Shown here one piece after another: positions 25,109 to 38,900 of a DNA stretch of 64,000 nucleotides (position 1 is its first letter; the number at the start of each line of letters is the position of its first letter). The notes under the pieces are model-generated. The model saw only the letters and a list, made by a program, of their open reading frames with translations. It was not told the origin of the DNA and did not search any database. The translations under genes and the position numbers were made by a program. The stretch covers positions 68,042-132,041 of the forward strand of contig BDDD01000719.1 of assembly GCA_001972305.1 (NCBI GenBank). Direction: 5' to 3'. Source of the DNA: Cephalotus follicularis. Lineage: Eukaryota > Streptophyta > Magnoliopsida > Oxalidales > Cephalotaceae.

Positions 25109-28100
25109 TCACATATGAGGTCCAAGCGGCATCCTACTCATGAGTTGCTGATATAATGAACTGTTGGACAAGTTGAGAGCAGGTTCTGATATAGGCTCCA
25201 CCTTTGGTTCTCCTTTTGGCAACATGAATCCCATTCCATTCACCTGCCGCTGTTGCGCTATATATGGATGAACAGGCAGCACAGGCATCTTGGGTTGCCC
25301 AGAACCCAATCCAGCCATTGCTAGACTGGCCAGCCCTGGTTGATTCATTCCAAATGAAAAGCCATGAGAAGGCCCCATCTGCTGCCTTCCAGTTAGGTTG
25401 AAAGAACCATATGAAGGCGGCCTCTCAAACCTAGCCATACTATTGTGAACTTGCGATCGCTCAGGCCTGTGAACATGGTTTTGAACAACAGCAGCAGCAG
25501 CTTGGGCAGTTACATTGCTAGAGGCTCCAGAGTTGACGTGACTACTGTTGCGAGCAGCAGGAACATCATGATTGTGCTTCCCTTCATATGTTGTGATTAC
25601 CGACTTTAGGTCATGTGATGCCCTCTCCACATGCTTCCTAACAGTGCAGCCTGCATTAGTGCACTTGTAGTAGCTCCTGCATCAAAACAGCAAAAAAATG
25701 TAGCCCGTTTAATAGACTGGAATTACATGCATATGCATGAAGGAGAAGAGAGGGTGATAAAGAGATAATATCATTATGAAAACAACCTTGGATTTGGATT
25801 TCCTTTCACAACTTTCTGCCCATACTTGCGCCAGCGATAACCATCGTCAAGGATATCCACCTCACTGGTTGTCTGGACCACAACTCTAGGTTCACGAATA
25901 GCTCTGGTGGCCCCACTCATTTCTGTTGCATAAGCTTCAATTTTCCTGGAGTGACGAACAGCATAAAAAGATTTCGGTGTTACTTTAATCCAGAAATAGA
26001 TTTCATTTGAAAACAGTGATAGGTAGTAGTAACCTTCTTTTTGACTCCGATTCATCTCCTTCACCATCATAACCCAAAGATACACTGCCATGTGTCCCTC
26101 GGTCATCTTCATCTTCATCATTAGAAAAAGTAGATGAGGCATCCACTGCATCACCTGATTCAAAGGGAGTCCCATTATGTGCTGGCAAAGTGGTAGATGG
26201 ATTGCAATATTCGGGGCCCCCTGATGCTGAGGATGTCACCTCGATGTTGTCATTCCTCCAATCAGCAGCAGCTCCCTTTTGTGTAATTCCCCAAAGAGGA
26301 TCACCATCAGCACCACCCTGTGACCCAGTTTGTTCAGGGATATCTAGTTGCATGTCAAGTGGGTTAGACGATCCAAGGGCTGATCGGCGATTGGGAGGAG
26401 GTTTGGGGTGGTTGTGGTGTGTTCTATATATGATCTTCGTAATGTGGCCTTCATGAGATCTTTCCACTTTCTTCTTAACCTGACAGTTTGGGTGAGTGCA
26501 CTTGTAATAACTACGTGGATACTCACTACCTTTCACTTGTTTCTGTCCATATTTTCTCCAATTATAACCATCCTCAGAGGATGCACTGCCACCACCAGTA
26601 CCAATGGAGTCACCACTGCCTCTTTGATCACCTTCTTCATCCTGTTGCTGCTCATCAAGAGGTGGAGAATGTTCAGTACTGACACCAACAGTATCAAATA
26701 CCCTTCGATCTGTGGTGATGGTGTTACTTCCATTATCTCTTGCAGTCGATGATCTGCAAATGTCCGCCTGAAGATTGAGGCTGTTTTTATTCTGAGAATG
26801 GACATTGACTGGTTCTACACTTTGTGATTGATGAGGATTCTGAGACTGAATTGAAACCTCAATATTGGGGAAGGATTGAGGCGGAAGAGTGGCACAGGTC
26901 ATCTGTATGCAGAAGGAAATATCACTTAGTAGACCGAAAAATGAGGGCCATCCCTTCATTTTAAATAGCATTTGACTATTATTAATGTCCAGGCTCGCTG
27001 TTCCCAGTCATAATTAAGTGTTTGAAGGTTGTAGAACTTGACTAACTTTTACCCACTGGAAAGTGTGTTTAAAGTTTTTAGAACTTTGACATTTACCCAC
27101 TGGAATGTGAGTGTTCTAAAACCCAATCACCCAATATAGTATGCCAAAAAAAAACTCTCAAAGTACACTTACTTTAGATGCACCAAGGAAAAACGAGGAA
27201 CCCGATTCTCCAACAGGCGGGAAGGCAAAAGATGAGGAATTGATGTCCTCAAAAAAATTATCTTTATTTTTATCAGGTGCCTCTGAAATCATTGTGGGGT
27301 TCCTACCATCATTAAAGGGGACACACGGAAATTTTCCAGTTGTTGGAGATGGCTGTACCTGCAGTTGCATAGCCCAAAATTAATGATGTCAGAACAACTT
27401 CAATAACACCAAGTTTCAACTTTAGAAGGATTGAAAGAAGTGAAATAAAAACAGATTATCTAGCTTACCATGATTTAGACATTAAGTATGCTAAATGCTA
27501 ATTGTAAACAAGAACAACCTTGGACCACATCTCTTGATGTGGTAAGATATAAAAATAAAAAATAAAAAATAAAAAAAATAATATACAGGCTGCAGCTCCT
27601 CCTCTTGGTATTAAGTACTTATAGCTGATCAACTAATCTAACCCCAACTAGAAATGCAATATTATCCAGCTTAGCCAAAGCAGAACTTATAAAAGAAGCT
27701 TGATTGTTTAATAGAAAGAACCTAGCCCCATTCCGAATACTCGGTCTTGGCTTTCTCACTTGAAGTAAGTATAATCAACCATACTGTTATTAATTACTGT
27801 CCTTCATTCAGCTCCAAGTCTAGTATGACCTGCACCTCTCGAAAACCTTCCGCAGTACGCATACTTGTTTAGCTTTGGTCCTAGATTTTACCACTATATC
27901 ATCAACGTAGTCTTCAACAACCATGAGAAAGATGCCATTAACTATCAACATATGCAATTTGTTGCAAAGATTATAGAACTTGATAAATAATCCTAATATT
28001 CCCTTTGTAGCTAAACTGTCAGGATTCTGAGCTTACCAGTGAATTTGAGAGGAAAACTGGAGAATCAAGCAGTGTAGTGGGGCTGAGACCAGGAGGTATT

Positions 28101-28492
28101 GTCAAGTAAGGAGACCGAACATCAGAAGAATTCAGAGAATGGTCAGCAGATCTGATGGTTTCTGTATTTAACCTTGGAGCATTAAACCCTGCTCTAGCAG
28201 CAATCCTTTCCACAAGACCTCCGCGTGAACTCGATTTCTGCTCAGAAAAAGAACCTGGTTTCATCAATTGATCACCACGCGGTGGCACATCCTTTATGTC
28301 AGACGTATTTCCCGATGTCCTCTGTTCTTCTGATCTGAGAAAGAGACCCTCACCTCTATTCTCTACAGGAGGAATAGAGCTTAATTTTAAGCTAGTATCA
28401 TCACCTAACATCGCTGAAAAAAAGGCTCTTGGGCTCGGACTAGGAGGCACCCAATCTCCAATTATAGCAACATTTTCATCAATACCAGCCAT
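25109..28492 (-). CDS. WRKY2: Group I WRKY transcription factor, WRKY2-like (5 coding exons, 745 aa)
   Basis: Minus-strand exons 28492-28037, 27358-27173, 26902-26034, 25945-25787 and 25676-25109 give 746 codons with consistent phases. The N-terminus [20 protein letters not shown] and the block [17 protein letters not shown] match Arabidopsis WRKY2. An SP-cluster follows ([20 protein letters not shown], about residues 126-145), the usual MAP-kinase target region of group I WRKYs. WRKY domain 1 has WRKYGQK at 329-335 with C-x4-C and HNH zinc ligands. Domain 2 has WRKYGQK at 542-548, and its reading is split by the conserved R-type intron just after PNPR. The linker [20 protein letters not shown] is characteristic of the WRKY2/20/34 clade. 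It should bind W-boxes (TTGAC) in the nucleus. Arabidopsis WRKY2 acts in zygote polarity, pollen and ABA responses; the role here is inferred from orthology. Confidence 0.96.
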
Positions 28493-29473
28493 TATAATTC
28501 AAATACTTGGCTGATAGTCAAGTTAACTCGAACTCACTGGGCTACGAAAGGATAAATGCCTGAAAGTCAACAATTACACTGCTTACATGATGGAATATAT
28601 ACAAGTCCAAATAATAGCAAATATGTCTTGAACTAAAGTTTCAGGTAATGTAAAACAGGCCATTCAACTAGGATAAAGTAACCATTAATAGGCCAGCAGT
28701 GAAAAATTAAATTCCCTTCGTAGCTACTCCTTTTGGAAATTGGAAAGAAATTTTGAAGATAAAGCTATCATTGCCGTTGGGGTACCGAATGATTCTATAT
28801 TTGAAGAAACCAGCAAAAAGAGTAACCAGACAGTTGGGTACATAGATAAAAGAACAAATATGCATCATATGTCAAATAATCTCCTCAAGCCAAAATCAAA
28901 ACCTATGCAGGTTGTTTTGTACATAAGCTCAAGAAATAAAAAATCAGAAGCAAACAACCATCATAATAACTGAACTGAATTAGTATAAAACTAGGAAACA
29001 TTTCCATCTACGTTATGATTTTGCATTATTGAACACCTGAAAAAGTAGCAACCTCAAATGATCACTCAAGTTGAGATAATTGACAGCATTCCATATTTGA
29101 TAAATGACTGCCAAAGGAACAATGATCAAATAAACTAAATAAAGTTAATCTGTTTATGGACACAAATATTAATAGCAAGTCACAGATTCACAGTGCCATC
29201 AAGATCTAATGAAACGGAATTTGACATTAAAAAAGGGCACAAAATTCGAAAATTTTCATACTTTATATACATAACAACCCATATGATAAAGCATGAAAGA
29301 GAGCGTATATCCTTTTGAGTAATATAAATATGTATAGAAATAAAGTGGGGTACCTTAAATTTGCAGGGAAACTATGAATTAACAACAACAAAGCAAAACA
29401 AAGTTGAGAGATACACAAACAACGAGTAAAAGCAAACAAGAGAGAGATAGAGAGGTGATTAAAAATGATTACC

Positions 29474-29960
29474 TGATTGATTATAGGGTTAAAGCTACAT
29501 GAACAAAGACCCACCACCTTCACCAGTACTACCCATGACACAACCACCTCTCCCCTGATCCGAACAGACCCAACTTTCACCTGACCCAGATATCAAAAAT
29601 ATTATCTTCTTCTATAACATTTGTTCTCAAGCTTCTCCTTTGAATTCAATTCGATGAAAATCAAAAGACACCCACTTGTCAAGTTCCAATCTTTGTCTGT
29701 TTCTCTTTCTCTATCTTGGTTTAGCACAAAAAGAAATGATGATGGGCTTTTGTCTCAAAAATCACAAATGCTATATCATGTGTGTTATGCTTACGTTTAT
29801 GTTTATGTATGTATATGTAAGTTTAATCAATTACAGTTACAAAAAGCAAGAAAGTTAAAAACTAAAGGTGGATGATTGTGTAATGGTGGTGGAACGGAAA
29901 TTTGATGGAATCTTTGAAGAGACAAAAAGCAAATGAGAGAAGAGAGAGAAAGAGAGAAAG
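29474..29960 (-). promoter_or_regulatory. Probable 5' leader exon of WRKY2 with a short upstream ORF
   Basis: Upstream of the WRKY2 start the minus strand has a CT-rich leader (opposite the GA tract at 29937-29966) and a good donor GTAATC at 29472-29467, suggesting a 5' UTR intron that ends just before the coding ATG. Inside this leader is a 13-codon upstream ORF at 29536-29495 (MGSTGEGGGSLFM, then TAG). There is also an earlier ATG near 29777. The transcription start and intron acceptor are not proven. Confidence 0.45.
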
Positions 29961-29966
29961 AGAAAG

Positions 29967-32900
29967 CTCTCTACCAGAAAAGCTTACACAATTCTCTTGT
30001 CATATTCAATATAACTAATCATTCATTCTCTTATCTTTTTTGGACTTGAACCAGCCCATTAGGGCCCATTTTACTAACCAATCAGAGAAACCCACGTGGT
30101 GTTTTGGTTCAGATCTTAAGGATAGGATTAGTGGGTTTGATGTAGTAGAGACAAGATTTGGTTGTAGGTGATTTTTATTGTAGCTGTAGGGGGGGCGTAA
30201 TTAGTGAGATTTGTTGTTAATATGGCAAATATGTGTGACGCTAAGGTGTCAATTGACATAGTTGCCTAACACCTGTATTCTCATACCCTTTAAAAGTGTA
30301 GGATTTTGTTATAACCAACTTAGCCCCTTGACCTGTTGTTACAATTCTCACCCCATTTTTTACCATTTAAAGTCTATCTTGCCTTGTTTGTTTTTGCCAT
30401 GTCTCCTCTATTTGTATCTTACCTTTTTTTTGTCAGGCTAATTGAATAGATGTAGTGATAGAGAAGATGATATTAATGCACTACCAATCATAGAATGTAT
30501 CTCATTAATGTATAACCAATTCTCATTATAATCTAATAAAGTTATTTGACTGTTATCTTAACCTTCTATTAATTCCAATGACCAGTTTACTACCATAAGA
30601 AACCTTCCTTTTTGGTTTATATTTCCATCCTATATCAGTTAATGGAAGTACCATGATCTTGAAAGGTACAGCCTACAAATTGGTTACAACTAACAACATT
30701 TTGTAACGTGCAAGTTTTTTTTTTTTAACAATGAACTGACTTAGATTTAGAAGTATGTTACTTTGTGAACACGTTCTAAACTTTAAATATGTGATTCCTC
30801 ATATTTCACACATAAATATTGTCAATGAGATTAGAATTCAAAAACTTTTTAACGGTATACGTAAGAGTTATATAACGACGATTTTAATTTAAATAGATAG
30901 TCCTTTTCGTAGGTAACTCTTTTTCATTTCCCCTCTTGATGAATCGTTGTATAAGATTTGATCAATGAAAACAGAAAATGATAATACCTTGGAAGAACCA
31001 ACTCAAAAGTTAACTCAAGAGATTAGAAAATCCAAAATCTTATATACCCACATCTAGTTAGTTTCCTTGCCAATCTGGGATTGTAATATGGTGTATTTTA
31101 GGTTTTTTAGAATTTGCAAAGGGTAATTGATATTAAACGATGATAGTACCTTAAGATCGCTATACAGTTTCGAAAGTTGAGAGAAGAATGAAGAAACACA
31201 AGTGCCATCACGACGGAGTGATAATGTAAATCATGACAAGCGAATACAACCCGAACATGACACGATAATAACTTAAATAAATAGTATAAATTCGATCGAA
31301 TTATATTAGAATCAACTCTCATAATTTCATTTTAATTTAAATTATATTCGGATAAACCAGTTAAATACAAGATGAATTCGATTCAAACACGACCCATATA
31401 CGATAAAAACACGACAAATTCACGCGAATTGTCACAGTTAACAAACATTTTAGAATTACAAAGTTAATCAACGACCAACTATACAATACGTTTAACCTAC
31501 GAAAAAGATAAATTGCAAAGGACAAAATGAGAACTTCCCTTCCCATGTTTTGTTGTCCTTTTTTATTTGGAAGCACGTTGGGGACGTTCATTGATATTTT
31601 ATTAGAAAAAGTATAAAAACGACTATAGCTAGTTGATAGTTGATAATGATTTGTTATCGCTTATATATTCTTCTGCTACCAATTAAAAGAGTGTTAAATT
31701 CTAATCTAATCATGCTATATCGTCATTTCTAGCTAGTCTCTTTCTCTTACATTTTCTCAAGCGAGTTGCCCTTTATCATGTCAATTATTTCTACCATAGT
31801 TATAAAAATCGAATTGATTACATAACCCATCAAGGTTTTGGCCTATAGGTAAGTAATTGAGGTCTTTATTGCATACAATTAATATAAAATAAAAGAAATA
31901 TTAGCAAACATTTAAGGTCTCAATAGTCTAGAACTATTATTAAAAGTTCAAGAATAATAATAAAAATGAAATAAGCAAAAAGAAGGATGAATTAATAATT
32001 AAAATATAACTTAACAAATAATTGTAAAATAACATTTTTTTTCATTTTATTTGTCAATTGAATTAAAAAATAAGATATTGGAAGAATATCGAAATGTCAC
32101 TTGATTTTTTACGAGAGCCAAAAAAAAAAAAGGAATTAACTATTATTTAATTGAGAAAAACTCATTATACATTTGTATTAGATTTCTCAAGATCAACAAA
32201 TTTTGCACCAAATTTTTAGTCTCGGTATAAAAACTTGTTCGATACTGATCATGATCTTACTTAAAAAAAAAAAAAGGCCTAATGTTAACGTTTTGAAATT
32301 TTGTTTGAGCTGCATGCTTTGTCACAATAAGCAGGAGAAGAAAAAAATAAAAACTGGGTTAATTCAGTCAAAAGAAGAGGCATCAATAAATAAATAAATA
32401 AATTCCATAACAAATGATAAATTAATAAGTAAAAAGAATTGCGCCAAAGTCTGGGCCCAGGGAGGATGAAAGTTTTGTTTGGATATGGTAATAATGTGCC
32501 AAATGGATGGATGAAGAAAGGCCAAGCCATGTCTATCATAATTGAAAAAGATGTTTTTTTTTTCTTAAATGAAGTTGCATTAAAATAAAGTTTAATTATA
32601 AAAAAAATTGAGCATAAGGAATATTATGACAATATGCTTGAAATTGATTCAAAAGAAAACAAGGTGGACTATCAAAAATAACAAAACTATTTAGAAGAAT
32701 AGAATCGTTTTTTAGCATTACGTCCGCGTATTTATTTGCCTTCCTATCCGTGTAGAAGATAATACTACTGTAGATGATCACTCAGGAACCTACAATCATT
32801 AATTAATATTTCAATCAAGTATGTATTAATGAATCATGAAATTAAAGTATGCATGTTGTATAACGAGTTTTTATGATAATAATAATAATAATAATAATTT

Positions 32901-34432
32901 TTTTCATGGGTAGTCAAAAAGATAATTTGACCAAGTCTTTGTCTCTTTTCAGTTTCCCTAACAATGCTGTCACCAATGTTTTCTAACAACCCAACTCAAT
33001 GGTCCCGCTTTGGCAGTCTTATCACAGTCATCAAACGAATACAAAATCTGGGATTTATTCTTTTTCCCTTTTTAAGTTTTAAATCAAAGGAGATTAGTTT
33101 AGTTCTCATCTTTTAGATTGGGATTGTTAAATAAAATAGGTTTTTGGTTAAATCATGTGGGGCTTGGTGGAAATTGTGGGGACCAGAAGAGTCCGTTAGT
33201 GCAACCCAAAAGGACATCATCTATTACTATTACGTATTCAAGCCGTGAAGACAGAATATTCATATTACAGAATGACACATTCAAAACTCATCTCCACCAA
33301 AAACCCAAAACTGTGTGACGTGTAATCAGATGCAGCACCACCATGTCCATGTCCATGTCACCTCCAACACCAACACCAACAGCATTATATGCAAAAGGCC
33401 ATTGGTGAAACTTATACTTCAATCACCCCTAGTTGCCTACTACAACAGAGATGTACAGTTTGTTTCCTTCTACAGCAAATGATAGGAGTGCCACCTCATC
33501 ACTAACTTTACCATTCTTTTGATTTTAAATTGAACCCATCAAAATATTTTCCATGCATCATTTAAACAAAATATTTTTAAGCAAACAATTAGATAAAATC
33601 TAGTAGTGGGATTTTATGTGTTTGTCAAGGTTGTAGAAAATGGGGAACCAAAAATTGGACTTTTTATAGTAAACTTTTTTTGAGTCAGCAGTAGGCCATG
33701 GTAAACGAATTTCATCACTAATGATCATATATATTGCTGCCACGCACTGCCCACTGGGCCACAATGTCTGTGGGTCTCTTTTGATATTATCAACATTTCT
33801 GTAACTTTGGAGTAAATAAAAAATTAAATTGAATCAAATAGTGAGAAACCCTTCCACACTTCTTGGTCTTAGTAGCAACTTAAACTTCTGCTATGGATGT
33901 TAATCTAACATTAGCATAGAGCCTTTATGTGTTAGCGATGGATTTACATTGTTATCCACTTCCTATCAACTTAAGTATCATAAAAATCATTGATGAAGAA
34001 CACAATTTGCAGCAACATGAAAATTACGACGTGATTGTGAATAGCAGAGGAAATCAAGTCAAAAAGTGCAACTACTATGTTATCAATATCAATTTCTTTC
34101 TTTTTTAAAAGCAATCCCAATTGAATACCTAAAGTCAAAAAGCCAGTGATTCCAAATGCTGGAGCTGCGATGCTTTTGGGTCCAAAAATTAGTAGCTATT
34201 GATATTTAACAGGATCAGGTAGCTTAAAAAACTTCCTGTACACGAAAAAGATGCACTGTTTTAAACAAACAGCAGCATCTACAACAACCTTCATTCTGCT
34301 ACTGTCACACTATAGCATTAATGGATCTAAACCAAAAATATAGGTAGAACATAAGATCACTTTGCTTTCTTATAATAAGAAGTATGCAAAACCATGTGAC
34401 TTTATACAATACAGTTTCAGATTTTTGGTATC
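29967..34432. other. Gene-free intergenic region
   Basis: AT-rich DNA with several short tracts, including an (AAT)n run near 32876-32900 and CCATGT / CCAACA repeats near 33340-33385. I found no protein-coding similarity, tRNA or rRNA. It presumably includes the WRKY2 promoter on its left side. Confidence 0.55.
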
Positions 34433-34674
34433 AACTTGCCTTGCTGGACCCTATGAGCCTAGCGATTACGGTGGACTTGAGACTTTGTGTGGTAGGCGTA
34501 TGGGTCTTGGGTTCAATTCCTCCTGGGATCAAACTCAGGATTTAAGTGGGATTCTGGGGGTCATGGCAATGGGCAGTTGTGTTTAGTCTCTTCGGAGTTT
34601 ACCCTGCATTTATTTGTACAAAAGACGTGATCGGAGGGATTTCTCGTACCAATAAAAACTTGCCTTGCTGGACC
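34433..34674 (+). mobile_element. tRNA-derived SINE with exact 18-bp target duplication
   Basis: The direct repeat AACTTGCCTTGCTGGACC occurs at 34433-34450 and again at 34657-34674, bracketing a 206-bp insert. The insert contains GGTTCAATTCC (34511-34521), which matches the B box of RNA polymerase III promoters. An A-box-like GCCTAGCGATTACGG lies about 50 bases before it. It ends in an A-rich tail (AATAAAA). This is the structure of a plant SINE mobilised by LINE machinery. The long exact duplication implies a fairly recent insertion. Family name unknown to me. Confidence 0.9.
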
Positions 34675-35918
34675 ATAACAAATAAATTCAACTTGTCTTG
34701 CTAAACCAACATCAGAACTGAAGGCACACCATATAGCAGTTCGTACTCCAGGAGATAATATTACTAAGAAACCTTGTGCTCCAGAATTTCTAAGCACATC
34801 AGCATACAAAAATTTCATTGTTACTCTAACAAGGTGCACAACCGATAACTTTCGTTGGCCTGGAGGGACATTCTTGGGAGGGGCTTGGGGAGTCAGTTTA
34901 GTGGGAACTGAAGTTAAAATCATTCCGGGTGAAGGTTGAATAAAGGAGATTCGCCTACAGGAGATGACCAATTCTTCCCGATGAAAGAAGAGCTGATGGA
35001 AGAACAATCCCCCTTACTAAGACTACAAAATGTTCATGTGAGTTATGGGTATATTGATTTGACCCCATAAGCGGACCAAATAGCCCATAACATGTTGCCG
35101 CCAGAAAAACCCCATATTTCCAAAAATATGACTCAATATTTATTCCTTTCCCAGAATCAGAAGTAAAAAATTTGGTAGTTAGAGTTTCCTATAAAAACAT
35201 CTTTTGAGGAATGAGCAAGACGTGGTCATTTCTCAATAACAATAGCCAAGGGGCTTGATACTACAACTTGGATATGGAACCTAAGTGAAAACCGCGGTTG
35301 ATTACACCGAAGATAGTCAGTTCAGACTTTTAACCAGTTATGTTGTAGCCTGATATGTGAAGGGCAGATAGGACCACATGAGCACAAGGATGGAAATTGC
35401 AACCTAATGCCTGGAATGGGTGAAAGTTTGACGCTGGAACTTTTACAAAAAGAAACACATGATATTGTGTGTTCAATACTGCAAATGATATAATTATGTT
35501 TGTAAATTCCCAATATTTGTTATTGCTACAGCTTTACAATCATTCTCTTCTCTGACAAATTCCGACTTTCTATAAACAATAACAATTGGTAACGGTGACA
35601 AACAAACAGTAAAACATCAGTTAGCAAAATTGTGACAGGAAAAAGAAGAAATGGCAAAGGAACAAAGTTTTGAAGTCTTTAGTGATACAAATGATGCACG
35701 GAGGGAAATGATACAATTTGCCCGGAACTTGGAGACCTATTGCTTTGTTCTCCCCCCATTTTTACTTCAACTTAACTGTCTCATTCACTGTTCTATTATT
35801 TACAGTAGTCAAAATGTGAACGATTGAGTTCCAGGGGTTCAATGTGTATAGGTACAGCAGGCCACGAAATGAAAAAAGGACATTCAGCCCAACTAGAGTC
35901 TAAAGCCATGAGCTAAGG
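34675..35918. other. Intergenic region downstream of BRL
   Basis: A minus-strand open frame of 148 codons (34561-35007) overlaps the SINE and resembles no family I know; I do not call it a gene. The right part should hold the 3' UTR of the receptor kinase gene. Confidence 0.45.
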
Positions 35919-38900
35919 TTACTTCTCTTGGGATTCCTCAATTACTGTCTCTTTCAGTGATAGCCCATCAAGGATATCATTTTCAGAGTCAACCTGAAGC
36001 TCTTTAAACATAGACATTACCTGTATCATGGTTGGCCGCCGGAATGGCCTGTCATCTAGGCACTCGAAAGAAATTTTCAGACACTGGTATAGTTCAGCCT
36101 CACCAGATATCTCTGTCAACAATTCAGGATCCAGTATCTCACTAATCCTTTTTTCTCTCTGAAGCAGCTTTGCCCACCCAACAAGGTTGTTGTCTTCGCC
36201 GAACTGTGATGGGTCTATTGGCCTTTTGCCCGAGAGAAGCTCAAGCAGTATGACACCATAACTGTAGACATCCCCTTTTGTTGTGCACCTAAAACTCTGG
36301 TAGTATTCAGGTGGGACATAACCTGGAGTTCCTGCAAGGGTACTCACACTGAGATGAGTGTCGAGGGCATTCACCAATCTTGCCATTCCAAAATCAGAAA
36401 CCCTGGCCTCAAAATTTTCGTCTAGAAGAACATTGCTAGACTTCATGTCCCGATGGATAATGTGGGGTATGCAGCTATGATGCAGGAATGCAAGACCTCT
36501 TGCAGACCCTATGGCAATCTTCTTTCTTGCTGCCCAATTTAGCCTTGAGACACCTCCTTTGGCCCGGTCGTGAAGAACAGACTCCAGACTCCCCCACTTC
36601 ATGTATTCATACACAAGTAGCCTTTCCTCTCCAATTTTGCAGTAACCCAGTAAAGGAACCAGGTTTCGGTGCTTAATCTTTCCGATGGTTTCCATTTCTG
36701 CCATAAACTCTCTGTCTCCCTGACCTGTGACATGAATAAGCTTTTTGATTGCAACAACACATCCATCTTTTAGTTGTGCTTTGTAGACCTCACCAAACCC
36801 TCCCGAGCCTATTAAGCTATCTGCACTGAAACCATTGGTAGCTTCGAGCAGATGAGCAAATGTCAGCTTCCGCAGAGGTTTATCAAATGTGGCAATGTTG
36901 ATGCTAAGAGGCTCAGGAACACTAGAAAGTTTCCAACTGCTGCTACCGGAAGTTGGAAGGCTTTCAATGTATTTCTCCCTTTGTTCCTCCTTCTGCTGGT
37001 TATGTTTCACTTGGTAGAGAGCCATTGTAAGGCCTAGCATACACAAGAAAAAGAATGTGATGCCAATAACCATCCCTGTTGCCACTGGCTGCTTCTTTCC
37101 CTTAGTGTGATATCTTCCTGGGATTCCGGAGCCACAAGGGGGCATGGGTACCCCACAAAGGCCAGAATTGTTATCGTATCTGGATTCTGGGAAAGTGGTC
37201 AACTGACCTCCGGAAGGGATGGGGCCACTGAGATTATTATTTGACAAGTCAAGGTCACTGAGAAAAGAAAGACTACCTAATGACCCTGGGATGGATCCTT
37301 GAAGTTGATTATGCGAGAGATCCAGCACTCCAATTACTTTCAAATCTCCAAAGTTATCGGGAATTTCACCCGTTAACATGTTGTGTCCCAAATTCAAGAC
37401 CTGCAAATAGTTTATTGTACCAAAACTTTCAGGAATAGCTCCTGACAAGGAGTTGTAAGAAAGATCTAGGTAGATCATGCTGCCATTGCTGGTGAAGGTA
37501 TAAACTGTCAAACCCGAGTAAATTCTAGTCGATGGGCAAGAGTGAACCATGGGAAAATTCTCCAATCTCTCTGCCCGGATCCCCTGAAACTCAACCAGTC
37601 CACCAGCACCCCTGCAAGAAGTCCCACCTTCATTTCTGACAAATGCAAACTGCTTCCCAGAAACACTTCCAGGCATCACCAAGCCAACTTGTTCAGCTAG
37701 TTCAGATGGGAGAGGACCACTTAAGTCATTGCTGTTTAAATCAAGCCAAATAAGGCTCTGACACTTGCCAAGCTCTGGTGGGATCTTTCCAGTGAGTGAA
37801 TTGTTACCCAGTTGGAGGATAGCAAGGTTGACAAGATTCCCAATACCAGAAGGTATATCTCCTGAAAGCTGGTTGCTAGAAAGAGACACCCATATCATAT
37901 TGGTGCAGTGGGCAATGGACTGAGGAATTCTTCCAGTTATAAAATTGTTGTTGAGAATTAGGGTCTCTAAGTTTCCTCCATCAACACAAATGCCTTCTGG
38001 GATTTCCCCTGTGAGATTGTTTGCCCACATAACCAAGTTGGAAAGATTTGGCAAGGTCCAAATTTGCGGGGGAATTTCCCCATTTAGGTTGTTGAAACTA
38101 AGATCAATTGTCTTCAGGTTCTTGCAGCTTACAAGCTCCAAGGGAACTGCTCCTGATAGATAATTGTTGGCTAGAAGTATCTTTTCTAGAGCTGAAGGGT
38201 TAGAGGAGCAGAACCCAGATGGGATATCCCCGGTAAAGCCATTAGAACTGAGATCGAGCAATCGAAGCTGACTACAATTGGATAGAGAGAGTGGCACAGA
38301 ACCTGTTAAGTTGTTGAATGGTACAGAGAGATATATCAAACTTTGGAGATTACTCACCACTGTACCGAGGAAATCTCCTGTAAGCAGATTGCTGGAAAGG
38401 TCTAGACTTTTTAAAGATGAGCAGGACCTAAAAGTAGAAGGCAAACCACCAGAAAGTTTGTTCATTGAAAGATCAAGGTCTTCAAGAGTCCCACAAACTT
38501 GGCCCAGCTCAGGAGGGATCTCACCTGAAAAATTATTATGTGCCAGAGAAAGCTGCTTCAAATTCTTGAAATTTCCCAACAAGACTCCTGGAATCTTGTC
38601 CTGCAATTGATTATGTGAAAGCTCAAGCGTCTCCAAAAGCTTACAGTTGCTTAGGCTTGGCGAAAATTGTGCACCAGAGAGAGAATTTTGAGACAAATTG
38701 AGGAAAGTAAGGTTGCTGCAGCGACCAAAGTCAAGGCTAGAAAACTGACCAGAGAAGTTGTTGTGGGAGAGATCTAAGTACTTAAGAGATACAGGTGAGT
38801 CTGCAACAAAGCTGCGTGGTATCTCCCCTGACAATAGATTATGTGAGAGGTCAAGAGTGGAGAGACTTTTGCAAGACAAAGGAGTGGCATTCAGTTTGCC

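Noticed and set aside
34440-34530. tRNA-like segment with a B box
   Set aside because: No cloverleaf can be drawn through it, and it sits inside a SINE bounded by an exact target duplication.
34561-35007. Minus-strand open frame of 148 codons
   Set aside because: It overlaps the SINE, resembles no known family and has no supporting splice or codon pattern.
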